Shown here: piece by piece, positions 1-8,971 of the stretch
Layout: each line of letters begins with the position of its first letter
Numbering within the stretch: the stretch's first letter is position 1
Assembly (NCBI RefSeq): GCF_019703855.1
Contig: NZ_AP024086.1
Coordinates: 248,001 to 312,000 of the forward strand
Origin: Desulfomarina profundi
GTDB taxonomy: Bacteria > Desulfobacterota > Desulfobulbia > Desulfobulbales > Desulfocapsaceae
Length of the DNA: 64,000 nucleotides
Reading direction: 5' to 3'
Translations under genes and position numbers: made by a program
Notes under the pieces: generated by a model
Database searches by the model: none
The model's input: only the letters and a program-made list of their open reading frames with translations
What the model was told of the DNA's origin: nothing

Positions 1-1560
1 CTGTAAACTTTTTTGTGTGGCTATGGTGTTTACTTTACCCCTGTCAGGTTTTGCAAAAGATGCTTTGACGGAATGATTTTTCGGATCAAGAAAGGAGTCC
101 GAGCGCATCAGCATATCCGGGCCGACGAGGTAGGTTTCTCCCGAAGTTCCCATTCCATCCCTCTGCTGCATGATTCCGTTGATGGCGTCCAGGGAAAGTT
201 GCAGGGCTATGATAACTTCTATTTTGCCGTTACTGGAAATAAACGGTTGGGCGATAAAAGCCGCTGGTTCATTGTTGCTTGGTGAGTAGGGTGTAAAGTC
301 TGCGATACCAAACGATTTTCTTTTGATAACTGAACGAACCAGCCTGCCAAGGTTGGATGAAGCATATTTCCCGTTTAAAAAATTGGTCTGAAAATCTGCC
401 TCCTTTGCTGCAGTGTAAAAGCAGAAACCATCGGGGTTGATAAGGAAAAGATCGTGATATCCATAGGATTTGACATATTTTGCGAAATATTCCCCTCCGT
501 CGCTATTAACCGGACTGAAGGCTTCAGCCAGATCAATTTCAGAAACAATGGCCCACCGTACCCCTGCAAGATCAAGAGGTGCCGCGGCGGAGAGTACCGG
601 ATTGCCATTATAATCCTTTATCACTCCTGTTTTGTCTTCACCGGCAAGTGCCCAATGTACTGCCTCTGTATCAACTTTTCCTTTGACAGGATTGGCAAAA
701 GATGATTTAACCGAGTGGTTCTCGGGATCAAGGAAGGAATTCGAACGCATGAGCAGGTCACTGCCGACCAGGTATGTTTCGCCTGTTTTGCCGAGGCCGG
801 TTCGTTCGTCCATGATGGACTGCAGTTTATCCATGGAGAGCTGGAGGGCAACCACGCCTGTCCGTTTTCCCTTGAAGAGAATAGGAGCTGCGATAAATGC
901 GGCTGGCTCATTATTGCTGGGGGCGTAGGGGGCAAAATCGACCAAGACTGTTTTTCCCTTGATGGCCCCATGAAAAGCCCGGGCAAGTCCACTGTCTTTA
1001 TAGGGACCGGAAATCAGGTTGGTTTGGTAATCGGCTTCCTTTGCCTGTGTATGAACAACAGTACCCTTCGGATTGATGACAAAGAAATCGTAATAACCGG
1101 TTGCCTGAATAAATGTATCAATAATTGATGCAAACCGTTTATATTCGGGCGTTATTTCACCAGTCGCAAGATAGTTTTCATACTGGGCCATTCCTTTGGT
1201 GCAGATGGATCGGCTTTGCTGGGCAGCGATATCTGTCTGCCACTGGCGGGCCAGTTCAATGACAGCTTTCTTCTTGTTTTTCTGGATGGCATTGAGTTGT
1301 TCAAATGCGTGTTCCCTGAGAGTTCTCACGGTTTCCAGGAGAACTTTCATATCTCCTTTTCGATCTTTGAATAAATTTTCGATCTGTTTCTTTTTAATTT
1401 CTCTGACGCTTATCAATTGTTCGAATGTCGCTGTTTTAAGAGCTTTACTAGCTTCATTATAAGAAATGAGACCACTGAGGGTCAGGGGTAGAATGCCAAT
1501 AAAGAGAAAGGACAGGACAAGTTTGACTCCAGTTGGTTTGAAAAATCTCAGTAGTTTCAT
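1..1560 (-). CDS. methyl-accepting chemotaxis-type receptor with duplicated Cache-like sensor, C-terminus beyond window
   Basis: The frame stays open from an ATG at 1560, preceded by AAGGAGAAACA, to the left edge (520 residues seen). An N-terminal signal anchor (residues about 13-30) is followed by a helical stretch rich in Lys, Glu and Gln (31-130) and then two similar periplasmic sensor modules. Each module contains the block TYLVG-(S/P)-D-(L/M)-LMRS, then SFLDP-x-NHSVK; the two blocks lie about 215 residues apart, near residues 260 and 477. This block is typical of Cache-type sensors in chemoreceptors and sensor cyclases or kinases. The HAMP and signalling domains would lie outside the window, so the output domain is inferred. 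The gene is divergent from its right-hand neighbour. Confidence 0.75.
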   Translation of the reverse strand, partial: MKLLRFFKPTGVKLVLSFLFIGILPLTLSGLISYNEASKALKTATFEQLISVREIKKKQIENLFKDRKGDMKVLLETVRTLREHAFEQLNAIQKNKKKAVIELARQWQTDIAAQQSRSICTKGMAQYENYLATGEITPEYKRFASIIDTFIQATGYYDFFVINPKGTVVHTQAKEADYQTNLISGPYKDSGLARAFHGAIKGKTVLVDFAPYAPSNNEPAAFIAAPILFKGKRTGVVALQLSMDKLQSIMDERTGLGKTGETYLVGSDLLMRSNSFLDPENHSVKSSFANPVKGKVDTEAVHWALAGEDKTGVIKDYNGNPVLSAAAPLDLAGVRWAIVSEIDLAEAFSPVNSDGGEYFAKYVKSYGYHDLFLINPDGFCFYTAAKEADFQTNFLNGKYASSNLGRLVRSVIKRKSFGIADFTPYSPSNNEPAAFIAQPFISSNGKIEVIIALQLSLDAINGIMQQRDGMGTSGETYLVGPDMLMRSDSFLDPKNHSVKASFAKPDRGKVNTIATQKSLQ

Positions 1561-2060
1561 TGTTTCTCCTTTGAGTTTTTCTTATTTTTGGATTTGTGTG
1601 AAGGTATAGATGGGAGTGTAGTTTTCAGTATGAATTGTCATTGTTTTGAGTATATGTTTTGGAAAAAAGAAAAACAAATAAAATTACATTTTTTAGGTGT
1701 TTGTCTTATGTTAGAAAGTGGGGAAATTTTTTTTCTGAAAATCGGTATTTTCGCCATTGTTGCTGATGCTGCTTTGTGGTATAATGTGTAACATGTTTTT
1801 ATTATGACAATAATTATTATTTTTAGCGATGCATTATGGGCCTCTCTCTGGGAGGGCTTCAGAGAATTATTGTTCGGGTAGTGACTAATAGCAGCTTTGT
1901 TTGTGTCAGGAAAAGAGCATGGTTCTCAAAAAATCTTTGACTTGGGTCAAAGATTTTTTTTTGCATATTGAGTATGAAGAAATACAGAAATGTCACGGTC
2001 TCAGGTGATAGAAAAAAAACCTGTGCTTATTCAAGAATAAATTAAAACTGGTAGTTAGTT
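1561..2060. other. 500-bp gap between divergent genes
   Basis: No convincing gene is seen. The gap should hold the promoter of the receptor on the minus strand. It also holds a strong stem-loop with a T-run at 1931-1962. Because nothing coding on the plus strand ends just upstream of that stem-loop, it could close an untranslated transcript starting near 1800. A 67-codon frame beginning at 1588 has no recognisable features and no good ribosome binding site. Confidence 0.5.
1931..1962 (+). terminator. rho-independent terminator-like hairpin
   Basis: An 11-bp perfect stem (AAATCTTTGAC / GTCAAAGATTT) with a TTGG loop is followed by a run of T on the plus strand. It lies 100 bp before the next plus-strand gene and no plus-strand gene ends before it. 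Confidence 0.6.
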
Positions 2061-2405
2061 ATGATTATAGTTTTTCTGTTGCCCGCAATTCTCAGTTTTG
2101 TTCTGATGGCGGCGCATTGTTTCAGGATGGGATCCCCGGTGTTGATTCTCATCGCATTGATCATCCCCCTTTTTCTTTTTGTCAGGAAAAAATGGGCGGC
2201 CAGGATCCTGCAGATTTACCTCCTGATTACTGCTGTTGAATGGCTACGCACTCTTTTTAATTTAATGGAAATATACAAGAGAGAAGGAATGGATTGGAGC
2301 AGGCTGGCAGTAATTCTTGGGCTGGTGACTGCTTTTACATTCTTTTCTATTCTGCCGTTTTTCAGTTCCCGTTTGAAAAAGTATTATTCATTTGGGAACG
2401 GCTGA
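2061..2405 (+). CDS. small hydrophobic membrane protein
   Basis: This 114-residue protein has three hydrophobic segments (about residues 2-20, 24-40 and 80-102) and a short amphipathic stretch between the second and third. The start is the first ATG of the frame; no strong ribosome binding site precedes it. No family is recognised. It is followed after 157 bp by the CPBP protease gene on the same strand, so the two could be co-transcribed. It may be a membrane accessory protein, but nothing shows a function. Confidence 0.5.
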   Translation: MIIVFLLPAILSFVLMAAHCFRMGSPVLILIALIIPLFLFVRKKWAARILQIYLLITAVEWLRTLFNLMEIYKREGMDWSRLAVILGLVTAFTFFSILPFFSSRLKKYYSFGNG

Positions 2406-2562
2406 GTAACCCACATAAGGGGAATCGGGTCATTGACAAAATGTGCCTGAATAATTCTTTGTGCAAAAATTGTTGGCTTTTCAGGAGAACATGGTATTAA
2501 GGGGGAGAGTCTCTAGAGGGTTGGGAGGAGAGTGAAAAGTCGTTTATTGAGAAGAGGGGGAT

Positions 2563-3252
2563 ATGTTTTTAAATGCCAAAAAGTACGGGATGATTCCCTA
2601 TGTGATCCCTTTTGTTCTTTATCTTCTTTTCAGTCAGGTTGCAGCACGGTATCATGACTTATACCCTTGGTTGTATATTGCTACAGCTGTAATGGTCAGC
2701 GGTGCTACCATTTATCTTTTAAGTGGGAGGTATATCTACAGGGCCCACAAGGATCTCATGCCTGGGATTCTTTTCGGGATTGTCGGTATTGTTCTGTGGA
2801 TAGTTCTCAGCAGAACACATTTCACCGAAACAGTTGTCTCCAGTCTTCCGGTATGGTTGAGGCCGGAACCCCGGCAGGGTTTCAATCCCTTTGAGTCCAT
2901 TTCTTCGCCATTGCTGTTATGGGCTTTTCTTCTTGTCCGTTCCCTGAGTCTTGTTCTTCTTGTACCTGTTGTGGAAGAACTCTTCTGGAGAGGTTTTTTG
3001 CTGAGATGGGTTATTTCCGCAAACTGGGAAGAGCAACCACTCGGTATTTTTACCCTGCGCTCTTTCCTGTGGGTTGTTCTTCTTTTTACCCTGGCTCATC
3101 CGGAGTGGCTAGCCGCCGCAGTCTATTGTGCTCTGATGAACATTCTTCTCTATTGGAAAAAGGATTTATGGCTGTGCATTGTTGCACACAGTACCAGTAA
3201 TCTGCTTCTTGTCATGTATATATTGATGACGGGATCCTGGGAACTGTGGTAA
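2563..3252 (+). CDS. CPBP-family intramembrane metalloprotease (CAAX prenyl protease-related)
   Basis: This 229-residue polytopic protein carries the CPBP (Abi/CAAX) signature: EELFWRGF near residues 140-147 (EExxxR motif), a conserved His in LFTLAHPEW (about 186) and a third motif with His and Asn in IVAHSTSN (about 210-217). These residues bind the catalytic metal in this family. The order of motifs and the size resemble the CAAX-related proteins often found in PEP-CTERM/exosortase genomes. A PEP-CTERM substrate is encoded at 42211-43032, which fits, although no exosortase is in the window. The start is preceded by GAAGAGGGGGAT. The substrate is unknown. Confidence 0.75.
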   Translation: MFLNAKKYGMIPYVIPFVLYLLFSQVAARYHDLYPWLYIATAVMVSGATIYLLSGRYIYRAHKDLMPGILFGIVGIVLWIVLSRTHFTETVVSSLPVWLRPEPRQGFNPFESISSPLLLWAFLLVRSLSLVLLVPVVEELFWRGFLLRWVISANWEEQPLGIFTLRSFLWVVLLFTLAHPEWLAAAVYCALMNILLYWKKDLWLCIVAHSTSNLLLVMYILMTGSWELW

Positions 3253-3352
3253 ACTGATCTTCCGCTGTTTCCTGTCTGTGAATAGAGTGTCCCGATGGTA
3301 TTTCTCTGTACTTTTTATTCCATTTACTGGTATAAAGCGGACTTAATTTTTG

Positions 3353-3387
3353 GTAAGTGATCAGGGGCGGCACCCCTGATCACTTAC
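3353..3387. repeat. perfect 15-bp-stem palindrome
   Basis: GTAAGTGATCAGGGG and its exact complement enclose a 5-nt loop. No T-run follows, so it is more like a REP-type palindrome than a terminator. The half-site resembles CTGTGATCAGTTAC, seen near 21061 and 36561. Confidence 0.6.
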
Positions 3388-3506
3388 AGTGGTAAGGTAA
3401 ATGAAAACACATAGTTACTCCTGTGGCCAATTATAAATTTTGTTTTCAACGTACTTGTAAAATTCATGGTTTCCCGTCTTAGGGAGAGAAAAATCGGTCG
3501 AATGTC

Positions 3507-5009
3507 ATGCACACTCAGAAAAAAGATCACCTGCCGCAGTTACAGAATGATCCCGGCGGTAAAGGGCGTTTATTAATTTTTATTGTTGCCTATAATGCTG
3601 AAAATACGATTGAAAATGTTCTGAAGCGTATCCCTGTCAGCTTGTCTGATCGCTATGATATTGAAGTTCTGATCATTGATGATTCGTCCCAGGATAATAC
3701 TTTTGAAAAGAGTGAGCTGGCTAAAAGGGCCGGTCTGGTTCCCTTTAAACTTACTGTACTCTACAACCCGAAAAACCAGGGATATGGCGGAAATCAGAAA
3801 ATCGGTTTTCACTATGCCATGGAAAATGGTTTTGACTGGGTCGCACTCGTGCATGGGGACGGGCAGTATGCGCCGGAATGCCTGCCGGAACTGGTGGAGG
3901 TTCTGGCAACAAAAAAGGCGGAAGTTGTGTTTGGATCAAGAATGCTTGAAAAACGGGCTGCACTCAAAGGAGGAATGCCCTTTTATAAATATGTGGGAAA
4001 CAAAATTCTTACAACCTATCAAAATTTCATGCTTGGATCTGATCTCAGTGAATTTCACAGTGGTTACAGATTGTACAGTATTGAAGCATTGAAAACTATT
4101 CCCTTTAGTCTGAACAGTAATGATTTTCATTTTGATACGGAAATCATTATCCAGTTGATTTTTGCCAGGCAGAGGATCATGGAACTGCCGATTCCCACCT
4201 TTTACGGGGATGAAATATGTCATGTCAACGGAATTAAATATGCCTGGGATGTTGTAAAGGCAACTTTCCTGGCAAAGGTACAGCCTTTTCATATTTTTTA
4301 TGATCCAAAGTTTGACTGTAAACCTGCAGAAGAACAGCAGGCAGCAGATGCTGCAGCAGAAGAGATGCACCTTGAGGCAATTCTCTCAAAAGAGATACCG
4401 GATCGTTCAAATATAATGCTTGTAGGCAATATTCCTGATAAATTAAAGGAGCATTTGCGGGAGTGTGGTCATTTTGTGAATGTCAAAAGTGCCCGATTTT
4501 TTCTGGATCATATGACAAGTGAGCACAGTCTTGACTATATTTTTCTTCTTGATGATTCCGTATCCCGGAATCCGGAAGAGATGGTGGCGAAATTGCGGGA
4601 GGTATGCATGTATTCACCGGATTTGAAAATATGCGTGACCATAGCCAATATCGGTTTTTTTCTGACCAGGCTGCTACTGCTTTTCGGACGGTTTTCTTAT
4701 ACCAGAAGAGGAATTATCAATTTCAACAGTTTTCACTTTTTCACCCTGCGTTCGGCCAGGAAAATCTTTGTTCAGAATGGATTTGCAATTCAGGACATTC
4801 TTGGCCTTCCTGTACCCTACAGGGCGATATTTTCGTCAAATGGTCTGGCTGATTTCTTCATGTCGGTGCACAGGGGGCTGATACGAATAAGGAAGTCTCT
4901 GTTCAGTTTTCAGTTTGTCTTTTTTGTGACCCCACCCCCTTCACTCCAGCATCTTCTGGCTTCCGCCATGGAAATTTCCGGAGAAAAGTCGAGAAAGATA
5001 GACGAATGA
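3507..5009 (+). CDS. family 2 glycosyltransferase with C-terminal methyltransferase-like domain
   Basis: Residues about 20-240 form a GT-A glycosyltransferase of family 2 (dolichyl-phosphate mannose synthase type): IVAYNAENT at the N-terminus, IIDDSSQDNT (about 57-66), an HGDGQY motif (about 113-118) in place of DxD, and FHSGYR (about 182). Such enzymes transfer sugars from nucleotide or lipid donors at the inner face of the membrane. Residues about 300-500 look like a worn SAM-dependent methyltransferase (LVGNIPDKLKEHL, then DYIFLLDDSVSRNPEEMV) without the glycine-rich SAM loop. The protein is 500 residues long, against about 250-350 for a simple enzyme of this type. It converges head-on with the next gene with no gap. 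Confidence 0.8.
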   Translation: MHTQKKDHLPQLQNDPGGKGRLLIFIVAYNAENTIENVLKRIPVSLSDRYDIEVLIIDDSSQDNTFEKSELAKRAGLVPFKLTVLYNPKNQGYGGNQKIGFHYAMENGFDWVALVHGDGQYAPECLPELVEVLATKKAEVVFGSRMLEKRAALKGGMPFYKYVGNKILTTYQNFMLGSDLSEFHSGYRLYSIEALKTIPFSLNSNDFHFDTEIIIQLIFARQRIMELPIPTFYGDEICHVNGIKYAWDVVKATFLAKVQPFHIFYDPKFDCKPAEEQQAADAAAEEMHLEAILSKEIPDRSNIMLVGNIPDKLKEHLRECGHFVNVKSARFFLDHMTSEHSLDYIFLLDDSVSRNPEEMVAKLREVCMYSPDLKICVTIANIGFFLTRLLLLFGRFSYTRRGIINFNSFHFFTLRSARKIFVQNGFAIQDILGLPVPYRAIFSSNGLADFFMSVHRGLIRIRKSLFSFQFVFFVTPPPSLQHLLASAMEISGEKSRKIDE

Positions 5010-5029
5010 TTATTCCCTGGAGGGAATAA
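5010..5029. terminator. perfect palindrome at abutting stop codons, possible bidirectional terminator
   Basis: TTATTCCCT-GG-AGGGAATAA is perfectly palindromic and begins at the base after the plus-strand stop. It contains the stop codon of the minus-strand gene. AT-rich sequence follows on the plus side. Termination is inferred. Confidence 0.4.
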
Positions 5030-6362
5030 ATATTTTATTTATACGTTTTGAGCCTTTTGATCTGTCGCCCACCACGGCCACCGGTTTAAAGGCTTTTTTT
5101 ATGCCATCAGTGATAATGACAATATATTGATGCCTGTCTGACAGCCCGGTTGACTCGGCCTTTTTTACAGCTTTGAGAAAAGCAGGGATGGATTTCATGA
5201 TGGGAGTACGATATTTTTCCTGATGCTCAATATTGTCCAGAAGAATAAACGCGAAGACAGACAGCATGAAGAGAGAACCGATCTGCATTTCATTATTGCT
5301 GAATTTTCTCAGGATGTGATCCGCCGAATAAAGGATGAAAACCAGGTAGAAAAACTGGGCTATCACTATATGGCAGGGGTAGATTGTCTGGTAAAGCAGG
5401 TATTTTTTACTGAGAAAAAGGGGGGCAAATGAAGAAATAATAATAACGAAAAGAAGGGCTGTGGTTTTCAGGTAGAGTTTTTCCTTTCTGAGGATGAAGA
5501 AGAGGGGTAGAAAAATCACAAGAAGAAGAACTATCTTTTCAGTATTGACACTGTCCTTCATTTCCATGAAGAAAACTTTTGTAATCAGGGTCTGGAACCA
5601 GAGGGTAAGGATTTCTGTATTGAACAGGTTGCCGAGCATAATGGTGCTTTTTTCAACCGACAGAGCGTAACTGACTGTCACCGCGATAATACCCAGGTTT
5701 GTCCATGTTCTTCCCTTGAAAAAAAAGAGAGAGGTCAGGCAGAAGGGTACGGTCAATACGGAATAGGGACCTGACCAGATAAGGAGTGCCAACAGGACAA
5801 AGAAAAACAGATTAACTATAAAGGGCAGTTTCCATCGCCATAGAAGTAGGACAAGAAGGAGCAGGACCACCATATACATCTGAAATGTCAGTGTGATGTA
5901 GTAGTAAATATGGTTCAGTCCGGAGAGGCCCAGAAGCAGAGGGGCGATCAGGAGGACAAACCTGTTCTGGAGAAGCCCGGAAAAGGATACCGCGGCCACG
6001 GTGATCACGCAGAGCATGATGGCCATTGACTGATAAATACGCGGTTGGAGAAGAATATCGGCCCTGGCCGCCAGGAAGGCAATAAAATTATTGTAGATAT
6101 TGTAGTATCCGTTGGGATGCTGAAAAATGGAACCGAGGGGTTGGTGCCCGCCATAAAAAAGATTGAAATAATGGGTGGCATCCTCCACATAGAGTCCGGG
6201 TGCTGAAAAATTATCCCATGATCGGACCAGCATGATAAGGATGTATGCCGCAAGACCTGCAAAAATATAGAATTTTTTCCCGGAAAAAAAACTGTTCAGG
6301 TTTCGATGATATTCTTCCCGCCAGGAAAGAAGAGTAGATAAATTTGATTGTGAAGTGCCCAT
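5010..6362 (-). CDS. polytopic membrane protein of unknown function
   Basis: This 450-residue protein has about ten hydrophobic segments between residues 28 and 370 and a soluble, basic C-terminal tail (about 375-450). An early large loop (GLYVEDATHYFNLF, then HQPLGS) between the first two membrane segments is reminiscent of the catalytic loop of GT-C glycosyltransferases or oligosaccharide-processing membrane enzymes, but no diagnostic motif is clear. It converges with the glycosyltransferase gene, which supports a link to surface glycan synthesis only weakly. The start at 6362 has no strong Shine-Dalgarno. Confidence 0.6.
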   Translation of the reverse strand: MGTSQSNLSTLLSWREEYHRNLNSFFSGKKFYIFAGLAAYILIMLVRSWDNFSAPGLYVEDATHYFNLFYGGHQPLGSIFQHPNGYYNIYNNFIAFLAARADILLQPRIYQSMAIMLCVITVAAVSFSGLLQNRFVLLIAPLLLGLSGLNHIYYYITLTFQMYMVVLLLLVLLLWRWKLPFIVNLFFFVLLALLIWSGPYSVLTVPFCLTSLFFFKGRTWTNLGIIAVTVSYALSVEKSTIMLGNLFNTEILTLWFQTLITKVFFMEMKDSVNTEKIVLLLVIFLPLFFILRKEKLYLKTTALLFVIIISSFAPLFLSKKYLLYQTIYPCHIVIAQFFYLVFILYSADHILRKFSNNEMQIGSLFMLSVFAFILLDNIEHQEKYRTPIMKSIPAFLKAVKKAESTGLSDRHQYIVIITDGIKKAFKPVAVVGDRSKGSKRINKIFIPSRE

Positions 6363-6420
6363 TGAAGTTGAATGGTTGTTATGGATTAACAGCGTTCCCA
6401 GGTTTTCGAGTCTGTGAATA

Positions 6421-7092
6421 TTAATACGGAGTTGCGGCCAGAAAACGTTTTATGTCTTTGTACATTTTATCCGCCTGTTCTGTCGAAACAGTCAAGGTGG
6501 AATCCTGGCTTATCCTGTCGCACAGTTCCAGCCAGGAAAGGAGTTTTTTGTTTTGCGTGCGGTCAAAAAGTTTTTTCTTATACCCATCGCTCGTGAGTTG
6601 GAGTGGTTTTTTAAGGGCAGGTGTACTTTGCTGCCTGTTCATAATATTAATTCCGTTTGCCAGACAGAGATTTCGTAAGTGTTTTTCAAGAACGGCAGCC
6701 AGCAGGATGATTGCGGCTGCCGGAGCGTTTTTTTCGATATAAGTCCTGGCAATATCCATGAATTCTTCCAATATTTCCGAGGTAATATTCCCTCTGGTTG
6801 TTTCCAGCCAGTTACCTTGCAGTTCCCTGGCGGCAGAAGTAAGAATGGAGATACCCCGTTTTGTTCGACTGCTGCCAGGAATGGTCACTTCCGATTTAAA
6901 ACAGGTGTAGTGCTGGCTGGTATCACCAAAGATCCGGCTGAGAAGTGAAAGCCCGGATATTCTGAAGTCATGGAATTTCTGCTCATCCACAAAGGTCTGC
7001 TTTTGGAAGCCCTGGGTTTCTGTGGCCAGAACTTTGTTTCCCATTTCGATTATGTCCTGAAGTTTTTCAGTCAGGTTGTCTATGTTTTTCAT
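6421..7092 (-). CDS. hypothetical protein, possibly HEPN-like
   Basis: This is a 223-residue soluble, largely helical protein. The central segment with AAAIILLAAVLEKHLRNLC, followed by a basic and polar region and KKLLSWLELCDRIS, resembles the helical hairpin of HEPN or DUF4145-type proteins, but the RxxxxH ribonuclease motif is not evident. The start is the first ATG of the frame, after ACTAATG. It lies 58 bp downstream of the polytopic membrane protein gene on the same strand. Function unknown. Confidence 0.55.
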   Translation of the reverse strand: MKNIDNLTEKLQDIIEMGNKVLATETQGFQKQTFVDEQKFHDFRISGLSLLSRIFGDTSQHYTCFKSEVTIPGSSRTKRGISILTSAARELQGNWLETTRGNITSEILEEFMDIARTYIEKNAPAAAIILLAAVLEKHLRNLCLANGINIMNRQQSTPALKKPLQLTSDGYKKKLFDRTQNKKLLSWLELCDRISQDSTLTVSTEQADKMYKDIKRFLAATPY

Positions 7093-7282
7093 TAGTCTGT
7101 TGTTTTCATGTATATTCGTTTGATCTCTGTGCTATACAAAAAAAAAATTATCCTTAGAATATCAACTCTATGCCTGCAGTAAATTATTATTTGTATGGCA
7201 AGATGTCATAAAGCAGTCCTTCATATACTCTGTTCTTCCATTTTTTTCATCAGTCATATGTCAAGAAAAAAATATGGTCAAT

Positions 7283-7564
7283 TTATGAAACACGGTCAGG
7301 TTTTTCTGAATCGGCACAGTCACTCTTGTCGTCTTCTTTTTCATCAAAATCATAAAGGCGGACAGCCCCGTAAAGAAGAAAAACCATGGCCGTTACAGGT
7401 GCGGCTTTTGGAGCCAATGCCAGAATATTATTGAGAAAAGTGCTGGAGGTATGGAGTTGAGGTGCTAGGTATTTCAGACCGTAGTAAAACAGGACAGCGA
7501 GAAGAATACTGACCCACCATGGGATCCGGTGGAGCACGGGGGGCGAAGATGTTTCGGGTTTCAC
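7283..7564 (-). CDS. small two-helix membrane protein
   Basis: The protein has 93 residues and two hydrophobic segments (about 15-35 and 51-69), with an acidic, charged C-terminus. It starts with GTG inside a GTGA overlap with the stop codon of the upstream HEAT-repeat gene, so translational coupling is very likely. The N-terminal hairpin resembles that preceding Mrr-type restriction endonuclease domains, but no nuclease domain follows. Function unknown. Confidence 0.55.
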   Translation of the reverse strand: MKPETSSPPVLHRIPWWVSILLAVLFYYGLKYLAPQLHTSSTFLNNILALAPKAAPVTAMVFLLYGAVRLYDFDEKEDDKSDCADSEKPDRVS

Positions 7565-7965
7565 GCGTGCTCCTCAAGAATTATGGTTACCATTTCCCTG
7601 ACCTGGGGATTTTTATCAGTCTCTAGGAGGCGGATATGGGCGATGGCTTCTTTGGTGCCGATCATACCGAGCAGAGATACTGCTTCCCCTCTCAGGAGAG
7701 GTTCAGGGTTTTCAAGAACCTGAACCAGTGACGGTATGGCCAGTACTGTTTTTTCCGGCTGGAGTTTCACAAGTTCCTCAAAAAGGACTGAGAGGCCAAG
7801 GCGAACGCTGAAGCGATCATCCTGCAACAGATCCCCGGTCCACGTATAGTAAGACGGCTCGCGGCGGAACATGGCAATGATATTGTCTACGTGACCCTGA
7901 TCGAGAAAATCGGCGATTACTCTTTTCAGCTCCTGATCGCTTACTGTTGATTTTGTGTTTTCCAT
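7561..7965 (-). CDS. HEAT-repeat protein
   Basis: This 134-residue helical protein has two to three HEAT-like repeats in its second half (PSLVQVLENPEPLLRGEAVS, then IRLLETDKNPQVREMVTI). HEAT solenoids are protein-binding scaffolds. It overlaps the downstream membrane protein gene by 4 nt, suggesting that the two act together at the membrane. The partner is unknown. The MITE-like element lies 21 bp upstream of its start and may have separated the gene from its original promoter. Confidence 0.65.
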   Translation of the reverse strand: MENTKSTVSDQELKRVIADFLDQGHVDNIIAMFRREPSYYTWTGDLLQDDRFSVRLGLSVLFEELVKLQPEKTVLAIPSLVQVLENPEPLLRGEAVSLLGMIGTKEAIAHIRLLETDKNPQVREMVTIILEEHA

Positions 7966-7986
7966 TGAAGTGCGAGTTTAATTTAT

Positions 7987-8233
7987 ACCTAAATCCTGCA
8001 ATTGGCAAGTTTTCGGAGATGCGAGGCATCAAGGGCGCAGACGTATTAACATACTTCAAGCACTTGATAACGAAGCAGATTCGATAAAATTGCCAATCCC
8101 CCAGGGCAAGGGAATAAAGAAAAAACAATCTCACTCTGATAGTGAGTAGTATAGCCCCTACTGCGATACAGATAACTATCTGTTTATACAGTATAAATAT
8201 TTTTTCTTTATTCCCGAAGTGCAGGATTTAGGT
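7987..8233 (+). mobile_element. MITE-like element, copy A
   Basis: A 247-bp non-coding element is bounded by perfect terminal inverted repeats ACCTAAATCCTGCA / TGCAGGATTTAGGT and flanked by a TAT on each side, a candidate 3-bp target duplication. A nearly identical copy lies inverted at 55700-55945, flanked by ATT. The interior carries a short palindrome (CTCACT-ctgat-AGTGAG). No transposase is encoded, so movement would depend on one supplied in trans. Confidence 0.8.
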
Positions 8234-8336
8234 TATATGTGATAAGATAATACACGTTAAAGTGCTCCTGTTTGGGCCGAAAGGCAAGAAAAATCCAGAT
8301 TGACCTGAAGAAAACGAGTGGCAAAAGGGGGAGAGT

Positions 8337-8912
8337 GTGAAAAGACAGTTCCGTTGCTTGATTCCGTTACTGCCTCTGCTGGCAGTAATTTTGCTGGGTG
8401 GTTGTGGGAAAACAGTCCATCGTACCCATGTGACATCCAGGCCGTCCGGAGCCCTGTTGTTTCTCAATGACCGGATTGTCGGAGAAACACCATGTGATGT
8501 TGTAGTGCAGCAGCGAAAGGGCGACTATAATATTTATGCTTTCAAGGCCGTAAAAGAGGATTATAAACCGGCCAGGAAGGCATTCAAGGAACAGCTTTAT
8601 TACCAGACTGTGGACGATGTTGTTCCTGAAGCGGTTCATTTTGACCTGGAAAAGAGAAAAATTTACAAAATTCACATGACTTCCGTACCCTCCGGGGCCG
8701 TAGTTCTGTTAAATGGCGAGGTTATTGGTGAGACTCCTTTTACGGCTATAATCAAGGAAAGAATAGGCTCTTGCAGAACGTTTGAATTTGTCGCGACAAA
8801 GGATGGCTATCTCCAGGTGAAAAAAGAGTTAAAGGAATTTGCTCCCCAGAAAAACGGCGCCGTTTTTGAATTTCCTGAAACCATGCATTTTGACCTGGTA
8901 AAACAGCGTTAA
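8337..8912 (+). CDS. lipoprotein with two PEGA domains
   Basis: This 191-residue protein has a lipoprotein signal peptide ending in LLGGC (Cys23), so it should be lipid-anchored outside the cytoplasm. Two PEGA repeats follow: HVTSRPSGALLFLNDRIVGE at about 31-50 and HMTSVPSGAVVLLNGEVIGE at about 112-131, each followed by a similar region (Y/FEFVA-x-K-x-GY). PEGA domains are beta-sandwich modules of surface proteins, often near S-layer or ABC systems. The start is GTG preceded by GGGGGAGA. It converges with the ABC exporter genes. Confidence 0.8.
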   Translation: MKRQFRCLIPLLPLLAVILLGGCGKTVHRTHVTSRPSGALLFLNDRIVGETPCDVVVQQRKGDYNIYAFKAVKEDYKPARKAFKEQLYYQTVDDVVPEAVHFDLEKRKIYKIHMTSVPSGAVVLLNGEVIGETPFTAIIKERIGSCRTFEFVATKDGYLQVKKELKEFAPQKNGAVFEFPETMHFDLVKQR

Positions 8913-8971
8913 GTTTATCTGAAAAATACTCATAGGGTACAAATGACTGGGTTGATTGTCCAGACCATGCT

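Noticed and set aside
3353-3387. Palindrome as a terminator of the CPBP gene
   Set aside because: It lacks a T-run on either strand and lies 100 bp from the stop codon; kept as a repeat.
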